DNA from: Bolinopsis microptera | Lineage: Eukaryota > Ctenophora > Tentaculata > Lobata > Bolinopsidae | Direction: 5' to 3' | Length of the DNA: 64,000 nt | Assembly: GCF_026151205.1 (NCBI RefSeq) | Contig: NC_087083.1 | Coordinates: 12,150,944-12,214,943 of the forward strand | Shown: one piece after another, positions 39,201-54,200 of the stretch | Numbering within the stretch: the first letter of the stretch is position 1 | Layout of the letters: every line of letters begins with the position of its first letter | Program-made: the position numbers and the translations under genes | Notes under the pieces: model-generated | The model's database searches: none | Seen by the model: the letters and a program-made list of their open reading frames with translations, nothing else | Told to the model about the DNA's origin: nothing

Positions 39201-42200
39201 GTTCAAGTATCTTTTATCAGGAGTATCTATTTTCTCTACAGCTCGGTATATGATTCCCACCTCTCGAGTAGATATCCTGTCTTTCAGCACTGTGATCGCT
39301 TCTAGCGCTGTGTTCACTACCTAAACGTTAGTTAGTTAATTAATGCTGATTTAATTAGATAATTAGTTAATTAGTTAGTTAATTGATTAGTTCAAAGAAA
39401 TTTGAGTAATTAAACTGAATAATTTATCGTATAGTCTAATGACGGACGAGTAAGATGAAATCAAATTATTTATCTTTAGCCATTGTGAGGATTTTAAATA
39501 CAGGCTGAAAAGAAGATTTAAGAAATAGAACAATCAGAAATAATTAAACCAGACCTCACCAATTAACTAATTAAATAATTAATTCCCACGTACCCGCTGT
39601 CTATGATCAGCCAATGCTGACACTAAGTACTCAGCGACTGTATTAACGTTAAGATCAGCTATCGGAAATGTTAACATGGTTTTTATCACCACATTTATGG
39701 CTTCCTCTCTCACCCTTGGATTCCTGTCTCGTAAACTGAGGATTAAACTGGTTATTTGGTTAGTTTTGTAGGATTTAACTGGTTATTTGGTTAGTTTTGT
39801 AGGATTTAACTGGTTATTTGGTTAGTTTTGTGGGATTTAACTGGTTATTTGGTTAGTTTTGTAGGATTTAACTGGTTATTTGGTTATTTTTGTAGTTGAT
39901 TGCAGAACTATTCAGATAGATTTGTGGGATATAATGTATTGCGATAGAAAAGAAGTTAAGTAAAATTATGGAAGATATACAGAACATAAACAGATACAAA
40001 CTAAGATGAAGAGATAAAAATAAGTCTTTGAAACAATCGGATAAATAAAATTCCAACATATTCACCAATTAAACACAACAATTATGACAAATAATTGGAA
40101 GATGTTCACTTCTTAACCAGAGAATGGTTACTCACTTGACAAGTACAACATCGAGAACAGGTCGGGGTCCACAAACTCTCATCAACTGTGTCAAACACTT
40201 CATCGTACCCTCTCGTACCGCTATCTTGTTATCTCCTGAACAAATACTTAATTATCTCCGGAGAAAACGTGTTCAAAATTCAAATCTATTAATAACATCT
40301 CTTGTTATTTCATATTAATCTGATTGACGACACTCCGGTCGTTTTGTACCAGTAAAAACATGATTATGCTATTATATTTTATTTAAGATCATTAAGTAAT
40401 CGTTATCCGGGTAGACAGCACTCGATCTCCAAATAGCTAAATAGACGTTAAACACTTTTATATCGTTTTCAATTTGAACACATTACATAATAATCCAGAG
40501 CATTAAATAAACAGTGAAATTCTTCTCATAAATTTCACGATTAATAGACTTGAATGTCACAAATACTAGACTTAAAAACATTTTGTCGTGCTTATGATTT
40601 TACTTATTTAACAAGGATTAAAGCAAGCTGATTAAAGCGAGCCTCTCTATTTAATACAATTTCTACTGAATTGTAATTGTTTCCTTGAATATAATTCACT
40701 GTACGGACATTTTAAGGCACAATAAATTATAAATGAAACAAGAGGTGATTTAAAGAAATAAACAATATACTTGAACCATGTACTTTTTCCGATTTTTACA
40801 ACCATTTTCATTAGTGGAAATAAAAATACTCCATAAACCGCGGAATATGTATAACTCACCAAGCTGTTTGTAAACAATAAATATTCAACTTGTGAATAAA
40901 GCAATTTCAGACAAGCGCGGGATCGCATTTTTTGCTAAATTTTGCCGCCAATGTATATAATAATTGCCTTTGCTAATTACCAAATTAACTGATTATTCAA
41001 TTAAGACAAACTAACCGATCTTGTGACAAAGCGCTCTAGTGAGAGGGTAAACACAATCTCCCAGTACTTCTCTAAACACCTCCACAAAGGCAGACACCAG
41101 AACTGTACTGGCTTTAAAAACCCTGTGTGGTAGTCATCGTTAGTAAATAATCCTCACAAAGAATTAGTTTTAACACTTTCAACACTACTATATAACAAAT
41201 AATTTGAGGAGGTTCTCTCAAGATGATTTTTATATCGAAGATTTCAAGAGCCTAAACTGTGTATGATTCGCCTCTCCAAACAAATCTAAAGAATTAGGAT
41301 GGATGAACACGTTAAAAAGTAGAAGTGAGTAGGTGGGTTGGTGACAACCGTACCAGGTAACCTGAAGTTGTTGATGGGGATCACTTTGATTATAGCTTCA
41401 CAGATCTCATCGATACAGATCAGAAAATCGGAAGGTGATGTGACACGTCTGATAGCCGACTAAGAAGAGGATAAAGTAAGGTACTATTTAGGGTCATTAA
41501 AAAATAAGTAATAACAATGATGAGGTTTTTAAAGGTCTAACTTTTAAAAAATTAATCATCACATCAACAACCATATCTAATATACAAAAACTGCAACAAA
41601 AACAAACCTCAAGTTCGGCGATAGCTTTTAGCTGGTCCACAACATCATCCCCGTGCAGTTTAGTGAGGGTGGAGTCAGGGATAAGGTCCCACAGGAGCTT
41701 ACCTTCCAGGGATATTGCACTGTCAACCTGGGAGATATGTCTTTAGCGGAGAAAATGGCGAGAACAGTGAACACCAGGACTTATTTGAATGTTTATTTCT
41801 GACTGGTATTATAAAACTTGAGCTAGAGCTTACTGAAAATTGCATCTTTTCTTATTTTCTGGTTTATTTCGACCGAAAGCAAGGTGCCTTTTTCTCTATT
41901 TTAGGCCACAAATGCCTATTGTATCTAAGGTTTCAGGTTTAGAATATCGAACTAACCTCTAGTTTGGTGTTTGATTTGTAAGAGGTTACTTTGGGTTTCT
42001 GAGTTTGTTTGTGTATTTGAAGCAGCTCACGTCCAGAAGTGATAGCTGAGCTTGGGAGTTGTGTTATCAGCTCCTGTAATTAGTTAATTAATTAATTAGA
42101 TAATTGCTGAGGTTATTAATTGGAAATAAAAGTTGAGTTACTAAGTTATTTTAGTGTGTAAGGTATGATTATACATGTTAAGTAAGGTAATTTATATTTG

Positions 42201-45200
42201 ATTTTATTATTGTATTCTCTTTATTGGGAATAATTATAAGTTTCCAAGTAAATAATGTCATTCTCTATATTTTGCAAAGCTGTGGGGGTGAAACAATCAA
42301 AATGTATAACATCTACAATTGAATAAGCAATCTCGAACATTCTAGAAATACTTAGAAGAAATAAATTAAGATAAAGACCTTTCCTCTAAAATTACGGTTG
42401 CCAGGCGAGAAATACATGAACATATTATTTACACATCTAACCAGGACCTATAAATGTCCGCAGATTGTAGTCATGGTAACAGAATGTAAGGTGAATATTA
42501 TGCCCGGAATTTAAAGGATTTTGTGACAGAGGTTGAGGGCTGCTGCTAAACGGGCTAATGGTCCGTGCTAACTGTGCTTCATTACTTTATTAATACGAGT
42601 CAGTACCACGTGTTACGTGTTACGTGTAGAAGTGCGTGTACCGTTACTGGTAACATTACTGGTAACATGGCCAGATGTATTCAGTTTCAACTTTTCAAGA
42701 GTAAGGTTAACCATAGACATTATTTTTGGATACATGTAGTGTCAGTGATGCTAACATCATTGAGTTAGAAGCTTCCCGAATAAAATCCATGATTCTCAAA
42801 TTTCTGAGACTAGAATGTCCATTATATGTGATATATCTAGCCCTTACCCACACCCACTAAGGAATCCAGGCATTTGAAAAAAACAAACCTCCATTCTGTT
42901 ACTAGATATGATTCCAGCGATGGAGATGAAGCTGTCTTTGATCGCTTTCTTCACCTTTTTGTTTTCCTCCACAAAATGTCTCTTACACAGTGCCGTCACA
43001 ATGTTGTAGCTGTCCTCCGTTCTGCGAGTACATTTGGTAATGTATCGATTAATAGCTAATCAGAATCAATTGATTGTAGGACTGAATCCCTACCGGACGG
43101 AATCACTACCACCCAAATATCACTACTGGTAGTGATTCAGTCCGGTAGTGATTCAGTCCTAAAATATACCTCAATCCCTACCAGTTGATCTTAGTTCACT
43201 AGTCTAATATCATGACGTGATCTGAGCCGGTGCTCTCATGGAGTGCTTGCTATGGGGCCTGTCAGACATGTGATCCACAGACTTACGTACGCAACGAGGA
43301 GCCCTAACGAGAACTGGTTCGGATCAAGTCATCCATAATGACCTGCTATACGACAATACAGTGATGTGAACCTTCACATGCTCGGTATCTCAATCAGCTA
43401 GCGGGAATAATATATAAACCCGCAACGCCTGTGTTTATCTTATACCACTATGTCTTCCTCATCCATCGAGTTAATTCCTGGCAGAAAGAAAGGCAGCCGC
43501 AACGTCCTCTACGATGGTCACCTCTACCACCTTAACAGAAAGAAAAAAATAAAATAATTAACTAATGAAATACGAATAATTATGCCTTTATTGCAAAGTT
43601 CAGTAGGGATCACATCAAAGTGGTTAGGTTTAGATATTAGCGGTAGTGATTCAGTCCGGTAGTGATTCAGTCCTAAAATATACCTCAATCCCTACCAATA
43701 GTGATTGGTAGTGATTCAGTCCGTTAGGGATTCAGTCATGTAGTGATTCGGTCCGTTCACCGAATCAATTAGCTAATCAGAATCAATTAGCTAATTACTT
43801 TAAAGATCCGCATTCTCAACCTCTGCGTTTATTTTCCTAACAAATCTTCTGATAGTGCCCATCTGATATATCTGTACAGAGGTCAGAGAAACATTGAACT
43901 CCAAACTCGGACCTATTTAGCTCATTTAAGTTAAATATTACAAGCTTATTATGTCCCCACTCCCTGGCATAATATTGATACATCAAAATTTAGCTGACTG
44001 TCTCTAATTGAGTCCAGGTTAAAGTTAAACTAGTCCTGAGTTTGCGGCTCCATAAATATTCTGTATCGAACCGATAAATCAGTTGTGTAGAGCATACACG
44101 ACATAAAATCTAGATAAGGTGCCAGTGAAACGAGCTACCTGCTACACGTGAAGCTGTGATTTAAATATCGTCAAATTCCGAGGATCTAGTCTCGAGTCTT
44201 ATGTACATGATACAGAGCTATAAATTAAGCCAACTACCAACATTTGATTAGTGTTGCATGTGGTTGAAGTATTGGATATTGCTTAGCAACGTCATGAAAG
44301 AGCTACAAAGCTACAAGTACAATAAATCAACCCGGGACATACAACTGTTGATTTACTGCTCAGAGAAAGGCGTATTTTATTGATCGTTTTTTGCTTTGAA
44401 AAATAAATAAAAAATTCAGCCATTTTGAGCATGACATGATAAGGGTACGCTGAATCGATTACCCAAACTTAATTTTAAAATTAATACCTTCTAACAGTAA
44501 CAATTAATTAACTTGCAGATGTGATATATTTAATTAATAATGATGATTCACTCACTGTAAAATATTAAAGATGAGCTTGTCTAAGCTGAGGATGACTTCT
44601 CTAGATGTAGAGGGGTCCTTACTGTCAATACCTTCCCATATCACGCTCCGCACAAGAGCGTTCTTATCAGACGTTATCTGTCGGGAATAAAGTTTAGTGC
44701 TGGAAAATTATGTGTAATTGAATGGTTATCTTCTTTCTAACAATTTCAATGAAACAATGAAACGACCGAATGCACACTCATAAAACAAATTCTGACTAAA
44801 TGTTAACACATGACTACATTAAATGTTGTATACCGCGGGCCCCAGATTCGTTGAAAACAAACAGCTTAAAGATCAGACATGAAGATATGGATAAGCGGTG
44901 AGCGCAGACCAATCACCAACAGTTTTCAATATACAATCGTGTACAATGGACAATATGTATATACAATCAAAATTACAGTTCTTTGAGTCTTAACCAAATA
45001 CGTACCATGCTAGCTCCAACGACAAGTGACTTACGACAATAATGTCGTAAGTCACTTAAATTTAATTAACTCTCTGATCGTTATAGAAACTTTCTGCTAG
45101 CAAGTTATGACTTTGAGTTGTAAATTGTAACATTATACTGGCTCGCTCATTAGTCACATTTAGCACCAGTCGAACTGTTCATTTCACTCATTCAATGTTA

Positions 45201-48200
45201 TAGTTCGTTAATTTCATGAAACGGTTTCACGAGTAAATTCACAGAACCGAGGTGACGACCGTTAAATCAAATTTCATGTCCTCATTTTAGACTAACTTCA
45301 AGATTTTCTACCATGCTATTACGATCTAACAATGAACTAGAAGGTGTCATGATCTCAGTAGCACATTAAAGTGCCCCAGTTACCATGGTGATATATATTA
45401 TATAACCTTGTGACGTCATCTGATGTTAGATAGATGGTAATGGCCCCGTCTATAGTAGTCTGTGTAGGGACTAAAATAGCGGAATGTTGAAGCGGTGGTT
45501 TTGTGCGGGGTGACTTGTAACTTCGAGTAGTGTGGCCAGAGAAAAATGGCATCAAAATGTAAATTGTGATCTGGTCTCATAGAATTAATAAAATAGGTAT
45601 TAAATCCAAGGTGACAAAAACATTATCTAACATTTAGGGATTTGTACACTGTACTACAACAATAATTCCACGGACGAACAAGCCACCAAACAGGACAGAT
45701 ATGAATACAATTACAAAACCAACCTCAGAAAAGCACCGGATGAGTTTGATGGACTCTCGTTTGAGTACCAGATTATTTGCTGCCATGTTAGACAGTATAT
45801 TGGGCATTACAAAACTCATGCATGTGTCCATATCCGTCCCAAGCTTGGGCAGCACGTCGCAGATGAGCTTAGTGCATTTGGTCCTGAGCTGTAGGTCCTC
45901 ATCTTGTAGTATACGCTGAGGGGGAGTGGAGTAGTAGAGTTGGGGGTTGTGGTGATTTGTTCAGCTCCCTATATCGAGACCTATGCATGGTAGAGCACAG
46001 CAAGGCAGACCTAGAAAAACATAGACATACTTGTCTATGTTACTGAAGGAAGTTGGGACAAACTCTAAAGAGGAACTGCGAACCCTGATGCGGGACAGGG
46101 ATATATGAAGGGGGTTATCTGGCGAAGATCGGACTTAGTTCCGACATAGTAGTAGTAGTAGTAAGTGACTAACCCGGTCAGGAACTCATTCTATTAGAGT
46201 ATTAGGGCCGAGGAGTATTACGTTTAAGTTTTAACCATTGATTTCCAGCTTTGTTAACTCCCTCCATTCCACTGTTGTAAGATAAGACTTTATCTACTTA
46301 TCTACCAACATCATAGTTGGGACCTATCCATATTTCAGCAAGATAAGGTAAGATAAACATCATCGTGTGAAACAAATCATCTCGCCCAACGCTTATTGGC
46401 TGACAAGGGGTCACGTGGTTATCTCACCCCATGCTGATTGGCTGCATATTGCCACTCGCAATCTGTTATTTTCTTATCGTGCTCGATGGTTATTGGTTTA
46501 CTACAAAATGTTACCCTGTTATCACGATGATTAAGGGCCCTCAGGGCAGTCACGTGATAGAATATTGAACCAATCATAACGTCCGTGGCAAATAGGTGAA
46601 CCAATCAGGACACAAAAACGGTCCGGACTAGAATTCAACTCCCGCTCTCATCTGGCTAATGGCTTGGGTGCAATGTATCAATAATCAAGTAAACTGTAAT
46701 TAAAATTACCTTAAAAGAAGAGAAAAGAGAGAGTTTGTTGTTAAAATGGAGTTTTCCAGAGTCTTTTACAATTCCTATAAGTTCTTCGATCGCTTGTGTC
46801 TTTTGTCCCGCGAGTCTGCTTTCTAACCTGATATTATCTTGGTTAGAAAGGAAGATATCATCACCGTTCAATTAACATAGTAAGAACATCATGAAAACTT
46901 TCGTTTGATCTGCATGGTTTGGTGTAAGAAAAAGATTCTAATCTTCTAATTCAAAATGTTCGTGCACTCCATAAGTGATGATATGTGTTAACGCTTTCAG
47001 TGGTAAGCCTTTCAATCAGTATGAGTATAGGTATCTTCATATTATGTCTATGCGAATGTAACATTGTAGCAATCAATTCTTGAGTTTGATAAGTTTGCTC
47101 ATCTCATATAAACTTGTAAAGTATTCAGTTTAATTAATTAATTATTAATTAATTATTAATTAATACTTATCTGGGTGATATTATCGTGACTTTTTAGCCA
47201 TATATCCATTAAAACAGTACCATAGTTGTTACATATTACACAATAAAGATATTATATCTTACGGAGCTTACAAATGTATGGTTCGAATTGTAGTCAGTCA
47301 TGTTATAATACAGAATATGTGCCCTCAAAATCTCGCACTTAACCAGATAAAACTGGACACTCTGTTTTCGTGTGAGCAGAATTTTTGCTGACTTTGCTAA
47401 GGGTTAACTAATGAACTGGAATTAGAAGCTTCATAGATGTTGGCAGGAGTAAGTCTATAAATATAGATTATAGAAGCAGTATTTAACTCTGTTCCTCAAA
47501 ACTTTACCATAACTGGTCATTTCATTTGGACAGCCGACAGGTGAACTTAAACCGCATTTATGACGCATGTGTGATGGTTAAGTGCAAGTGTACACTAAAT
47601 CTCATAATCTATTATCCTCAGTAAATAACTCGCGAGGCCAACGTGATCTTTTATTAAAAATGAAAATAAATTTAAAAAGCTAAGATTTACTGGAAAGCGA
47701 CCTGAATGGGACATAAACGAAACACGTGCGCCAAATTTAAAAAATTGAGGACTGATAATTTGACATGCAGGATAGGTCGATAAAGGCCTGTGTTTAATAA
47801 TGTAGTATTAGATGCCAAGAAAATTCTTTAGATGTGAACTATTGCGGAGTGTACACGTGTTTGTGGTGGTAAACATGCGGATGCTAAGACGAGAGAGGCA
47901 GAAAAAGCATCGCTGGCAGTGGCACTAGCAGACACAGAAATAATAGCGACAAGAATAACATTGGTATACTTTGCTACTTATCTTGAGAACTTGCTATGTT
48001 GTCGATATTATTGGTGTTTGGTGTCATTCAGATTTTTGGGTAAAAAGGTTGTTGAATGGACGACTAGAACAGACCACCGGAATAATTCTAATTCTAATAA
48101 CCACGTGACAAGAACAGACCACGTGACAAGAACAAACCACGTGACAAGAACAAACCACGTGACAAGAACAAACCACGTGACAAGAACAAACCACGTGACA

Positions 48201-51200
48201 AGAACAAACCACGTGACAAGAACAAACCACGTGACAAGAACAAACCACGTGACAAGAACAAACCACGTGACAAGAACAAACCACGTGACAAGAACAGACC
48301 ACGTGACAAGAACAGACCACGTGACAAGAACAAACCACGTGACAAGAACAGACCACGTGACAAGAACAGACCACTTGACAAGAACAAACCACGTGACAAG
48401 AACAAACCACGTGACAAGAACAAACCACTTGACAAGAACAAACCACGTGACAAGAACAAACCACGTGACAAGAACAAACCACGTGACAAGAACAAACCAC
48501 GTGACAAGAACAGACCACGTGACAAGAACAAACCACGTGACAAGAACAAACCACGTGACAAGAACAAACCACGTGACAAGAACAAACCACGTGACAAGAA
48601 CAAACCACGTGACAAGAACAAACCACGTGACAAGAACAGACCACGTGACAAGAACAAACCACGTGACAAGAACAAACCACTTGACAAGAACAAACCACGT
48701 GACAAGAACAAACCACGTGACAAGAACAAACCACGTGACAAGAACAAACCACGTGACAAGAACAAACCACGTGACAAGAACAAACCACGTGACAAGAACA
48801 AACCACGTGACAAGAACAAACCACGTGACAAGAACAAACCACGTGACAAGAACAAACCACGTGACAAGAACAAACCACGTGACAAGAACAAACCACGTGA
48901 CAAGAACAAACCACGTGACAAGAACAAACCACGTGACAAGAACAAACCACGTGACAAGAACAAACCACGTGACACCTCACTAAGAACCTACATCACATAT
49001 AGAATATTCTGAACATGACGGACCCCCGCAGAGTCGACAGTGTGATTATTACAGTTGAGTGAGTCTGAAAAGTGGAGCATAATAATACACTGAATGATTA
49101 CACCCCGTGTAAAGTACTATAGTGTACATCTTGTCAGAGCAAGTCTTACAATTTACAGGTTCAGTGAGGTTTATCGTGAGGAAATTTAAGTGCATCTTGA
49201 TGCAATTAACAATGAATAAATTAGATTCAACATAACATACATGTAAAAACATAACAATAAGTATATTTAGCAGCGCAATAAGAGAGGGAATATAATGATT
49301 TGTGATTGTCCGTTTTATCCTAGACAGAGTGTTTTACTGCTTTGGAGAGTAAACAGAGGCTTTACCGTACTTTCACGTGATTTATCGAACAATTTGGGTC
49401 TCTCGGTAATACGGCATTGAGGACAAAAGGTGAGACATGAATTACTGCAATCTAACAATACCGTCGCCGGGCATACCAAATAAAATGAATTATAGGCCAA
49501 TTCCTAGCCTTAAATGATATAAATCTACAAAGATCGAAAGATACCATCTTTCAGAGTGCAGATAGCCACTATGCTGCAGGTAGCTACAATTTCAAGCTCG
49601 GTTATAATCTTTGTCATAGTCAGTAAAGTAGTCGCTCACAGGAGCGCGGGTACTGTTCTGATCTAGTCCACTACTTAGTGCATAAAGTACAAATTACAAA
49701 GATCCGTATACCGTATATTGTGCCTTATAGCGACCCAGTAATTGCACGGTCATATTATCAATAAAAACTACGGGATCATACAAAAAGTCAATATAATGGG
49801 GACGTCCTGTTGTGTAGACTGGTGATATTAATATATCAACATTTTTTGTTTAATCTTCTTTAATATCAATCATTGTACCTTGCAGGATTCCTAAATATTG
49901 CTCAACGGCTTAATGATAAATATTGAAAGTTACGATCCGCTTTGAAATTATAGATAAGAATTGACAAAATAATAAATTATGAAAACATATTATATATAAC
50001 TTCTAGCTAAAGAATATTTATCTGGTTACCTGTAACACAATTTTTGTATAATTGAAAGTTAAAAAGGTGACAATTCCTGGTTTCTGTTATGCGACCACAA
50101 TTCCAGGACAAATATCTACAGGTAATTTTAGTTCAGTACCTATTGTTTATTCTCAAGGTTAACATATAATTGTCAGTAAGTCAGTAAGCGTTTATTCTAA
50201 CTTATTCTAGCTAGCAAATACCCCGACTTTAAGATTACAAGATCTAAAGTTAGAAACTGGATCACAGCAAGGAAACTACAGTTAAGCAGTTATAGTTTCA
50301 CCTTTTAACGTTTGTTCATGCGCCTTGTTTTAGTGGCAAGTTTCCATAAACGATATTTTATGATCATCGCCGATAATCGCTTATTGAGCGCTTTTTCGGC
50401 GCTTTTTTAAAAAAAAACCGTTTACAATCGCTTTTTTTACGATTATAAACGGTTCAAAAAAAATCGCTTATAATCGACTATAATTGATGTCATAATTCAA
50501 AAAAGCGCTTTTTTGAATTTAAAAGCGCTTATAAGCGCTTTTAAGCGCTTACTAGCGTCGCTGAGCGATTTGAAAGCGGTTTTCCAGTAGGATTGGCGCC
50601 AAAAACGGGTGGATAAGCGGTTGGCCGGATAAGCGATTCGTAGGCGCTTTTTTGAACCATTTATAAGCGATTATAAGCGCTTATAAGTGGGGTGCAATTT
50701 AGCTGTTTGTAAAGCGCAAATAAAGCGCTTATAAGCGCTTTTAAAATTGAGTCAGGAAAACGCTATATTACATCTTATAACCGCTTATAATCGATTATAA
50801 TCGCTTTTCTAGAAATCGCTTATTACGGCTAATTCATCGCTATTTTACCGCTTTTACCGCTTTTCCTATCATCCATGGCCAGGTGAGCAGGAATTAAAAA
50901 GCGCTTATAAGCGCTTTTTCGATGCTGCCCCTAACCTGGTCGGAACGGGGTAGTGCCCGGAATTTAAAAGCGCTTATAAGCGCTTTTTCAATGCTGCCCC
51001 TAACCTGGTCGGAACGGGGGAGTACCCGAAATTAGAAAGCGCTTATAAGGGAGAGTGCCAGGAATTAGAAAGTGCTTATTTAAGCTTAAGGGAAATTGGT
51101 AGATCACCGACCGGCTATAAGTTGTAGAGGGAGTTATGTGCCTCGCCGGGCTAAAGTAGTGGATGACCTTGCTGTACGGCAAGTTAAACAAGGATCTGAA

Positions 51201-54200
51201 ACTACTAGGTTCCGTACAGACTCAACTCTGCACCCGTGTCAATATGTTCATTATATGCAAGCCTCTTGATTTATAAGCCGGCTATAAACCGGTTTATAGC
51301 CGGCTACAATTTTTATAGCCGGCTATAAGCCGGCTTATAGCCGGTTAGTAGCCGCTTACATTTGTTGTTGAGCGACGGCTATTAGCCGGTTATAAGCCGG
51401 CTATTAGCCGTTTAGGTATCGGCTATAAGAAATTCAGTGAAAACGGCTATTAGCCGGTTATAAGCCGGCTATTAGCCGTTTAGGTATCGAAAGTGGTTAT
51501 AAGCCGGCTATAAGCCGGCTATAAGCCGGTTATAAGATATTAACTTAACTTCATCGTACTGAACTGAGTTAATATCTTATAACCGGCTTATAGCCGGCTT
51601 ATATTTATAACCACTTTCGATACCTAAACGGCTAATAGCCGGCTTATAACCGGCTAATAGCCGTTTTCACTGAATTTCTTATAGCCGGCTCCTGACTATC
51701 GTTCAGTACGATGTAGTTGAGTTAATATCTTATAACCGGCTTATAGCCGGCTTATAACCACTTTTAATACCAAAACGGCTAATAGCAGGCTTATAACCGA
51801 CTAATAGCCGTCGCTCAACAACAAATGTAAGCGGCTACTAACCGGCTATAAGCCGGCTTATAGCCGGTTAGTAGCCGGCTTATAGCCGGTCGGTGATCTA
51901 CCAACTGGTAGATCAACATGGATTTAAACATAGTTGTTTGACTGGCGATCTAGAAGCCAAGCAAGAAGGCTAAGTGCACGGCGCGGCAAAGTTCTCCGAC
52001 AATAATTGTCAGAAATTGTAAAGCGCTTGCAAGCGTTTATTTATATGTTGTTAATGGTGGCGGTTGTAGGTTTACAACCTACCAGGACGCGCGCCGAGTT
52101 GGACTCGTCGACGGTCCAATATATGGAACAGATATTTTACGAGTATCACCCGTTAATGGTGGCGGTTGTCCTGGTGGCGGTCGATGCGCGCTGCGTCATC
52201 AGTCATACACACTTCACATTCAGAACTTGCAAAAGAGAAACTGACATGAGATAATATAAAATATTGACTCACAATGCGATGTCAATCTTTCAATTCACAA
52301 CTTGGCGAGGCCCAGTCTAGTGGTGCATTTTTACCAAACTAGCGAAGCGCAATGTGATTGCGAAAATTAACGGGTGACACTCGTAAAATATTTGTTCCAT
52401 ATATTGGAGTCCAACTCGGCGCGCGTTTTGGTACGGTAGGTTGTAAACCTACAATTGCGAGAAGCATTATTGGATGCGGGGCCCAGCTAGTGCGTTGCGC
52501 TACAGTACACGAAGGTCAAGAAATAAAATTTGAGGACTTAATTCATTATTCGACGCGCAGCGCAAACTAGCATTCTTGCTTCGCATTGCTTTGCTTCGCA
52601 GAGCAACGATTTGAGAGAAAAATTAGCAATTAATTAGGCGAAAAGTTATTTGACGATGTCAATTCATCTCAGCTCGGCGCAACACAGTAGCGCATTTTGC
52701 TAGGGGGTGCACCATAAAAATAAACTTGCTCGGATTTTTAAAATTTTTGTACCATTGTTTTCTAGAGACCATAGTTGTTAAGTTCGTCGAAGAAATGCGA
52801 AAAGTTCGTCCAGTTCGGCACCTTTTAAAAATTCGTGAAAATTCGTGAAAATTCGTTGCGTAAATTTTCTTGGCATATGTTTTGATTTTATAATGAATGG
52901 CTTAGGTGCGATCACTATTACACTTGTAAACAAATGATACAGTTAGATAGTTATACATACTTGTATTGAAAAAAAACTAGATCAACAACAGATCATGACT
53001 ACTTCAATATAAACAGAGCTGGTTCACAGATTACAATTAAGCATCAATTATAGCAACAGCTCACAACTTATCATTGTTATTTGCGGTGAGCAAAATTTAG
53101 AAAATTGGTATTTCAATTGTCCAGTGATCTGAATTTTGGGAGGCCATTAAAAATTCGGTTAAAGTTCGTCTATTTCGTTAAAAAATTCGTCCAGTTCGGC
53201 ACCTTTTTAAAGTTCGTCCAGGACGTCCGTAACAACTATGCTAGAGACTGTGAGAATTTTCACAATACCAAATTTGTCATACCTTTTTGGAAAGATCAGT
53301 AAGTTTCGCCTAGGTGCCATATTTGATGGTGCGCGGCTTTTGGAGCAAAATTAGCTGTAAAAGTCGCGTAATTTGACCAAATTTGACCAAATTCGTTGAT
53401 TTTTGTCGTATTATTTGGATATATCTTCAGTTCCTTGAATGAGATCATTCTGAAAATTGGCGACAACCTTCCAATAGGGCTTTCACAACTGTCCGAAAAA
53501 TTTGGTGGATATCGGAGTTGATATAGTGATCAAAATGGGGCAAAATACGCTGCTTTTAGCTGTAACATAATGTCTGATGGTTGGATATGCTTTAAACTTT
53601 TCGGACACCTTCCTTGTAAGTCTATGAGTAAGCTTACCAATTTTTGGTGCAATCAGAGGTCGGGAAGGATACTTAATATCTATTTGTTTGAAGAAAATTG
53701 TGCTGGCCGAAATTAGCGCTAGAAAACCATCCTACAGTCGGCACGCGCGGCTCACTGTCGATGGCGCACTACCTAATTTTGCCACAGTAGCGCATCTCGC
53801 TGTGAGAAGCCTCATTGAGTGCGCGGCGCGGCACAGTAACGCATCGCACTACAAATATTAGGTGCGATGGGTGCGGGATCGCACAATTTACCGTTTTCCG
53901 CACATTTCCGCATAATTTATTGTTTTCCGCATATTTCCGCACATTTTGTAATTTTCTGCATATTTCCGCATAATCTAGTATTTTCCGCGTAATTTCGCAT
54001 AGTTTTGAAATTTTCGCGTTAAGATTTTCAAGTGTAAAAACCAAAATATGTTAAAAGTCAGGCCCTTTTAGGACCGCTACTCAGGCCCTTTTGGGACGCT
54101 GACCCAGGCCCTTTCAGGACCCTGACCCAGGCCCTTTCAGGACCCTGACCCAGGCCCTTTCGGGACCGTGACCTAGGCCCTTTTGGAACTCAAACCTAAG

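Larger units (their letters stand above)
43072..43761. mobile_element. MULE-like non-autonomous element, 690 bp, 9-bp duplication
   Basis: It is flanked by GAATCAATT on both sides. The ends are built of inverted GGACTGAATCMCTACC-type units, repeated again internally at 43,640-43,740. A short frame inside resembles the start of a FLYWCH zinc finger, a domain that accompanies MULE transposases in animals. The surrounding DNA itself contains TAGCTAATCAGAATCAATT twice, so the exact boundary is a little ambiguous. Confidence 0.6.
51904..54055. other. Interior of the large element, no convincing gene
   Basis: It holds interspersed-repeat copies B and C, two similar AGTTCGTCCAGTTCGGCACC patches (52,803 and 53,186), GC-rich blocks shared with 63.5 kb, and a TTTCCGCA-rich stretch (53,880-54,000). 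Only short ORFs occur. Confidence 0.6.

Noticed and set aside
45024-45057. Rho-independent terminator
   Set aside because: A perfect hairpin but without a T-run, and in a eukaryotic intron.
48101-48974. CRISPR array
   Set aside because: Units are contiguous with no spacers.
47919-48983. Long open frames on both strands (up to 354 codons)
   Set aside because: They are translations of the 18-bp E-box repeat, whose length is a multiple of three, so every frame stays open. No non-repeat coding sequence flanks them.
49315-49500. Extra N-terminal TOGARAM1 exon
   Set aside because: The frame is open, but it lacks suitable splice sites and the exon 1 to exon 2 phase already matches without it.
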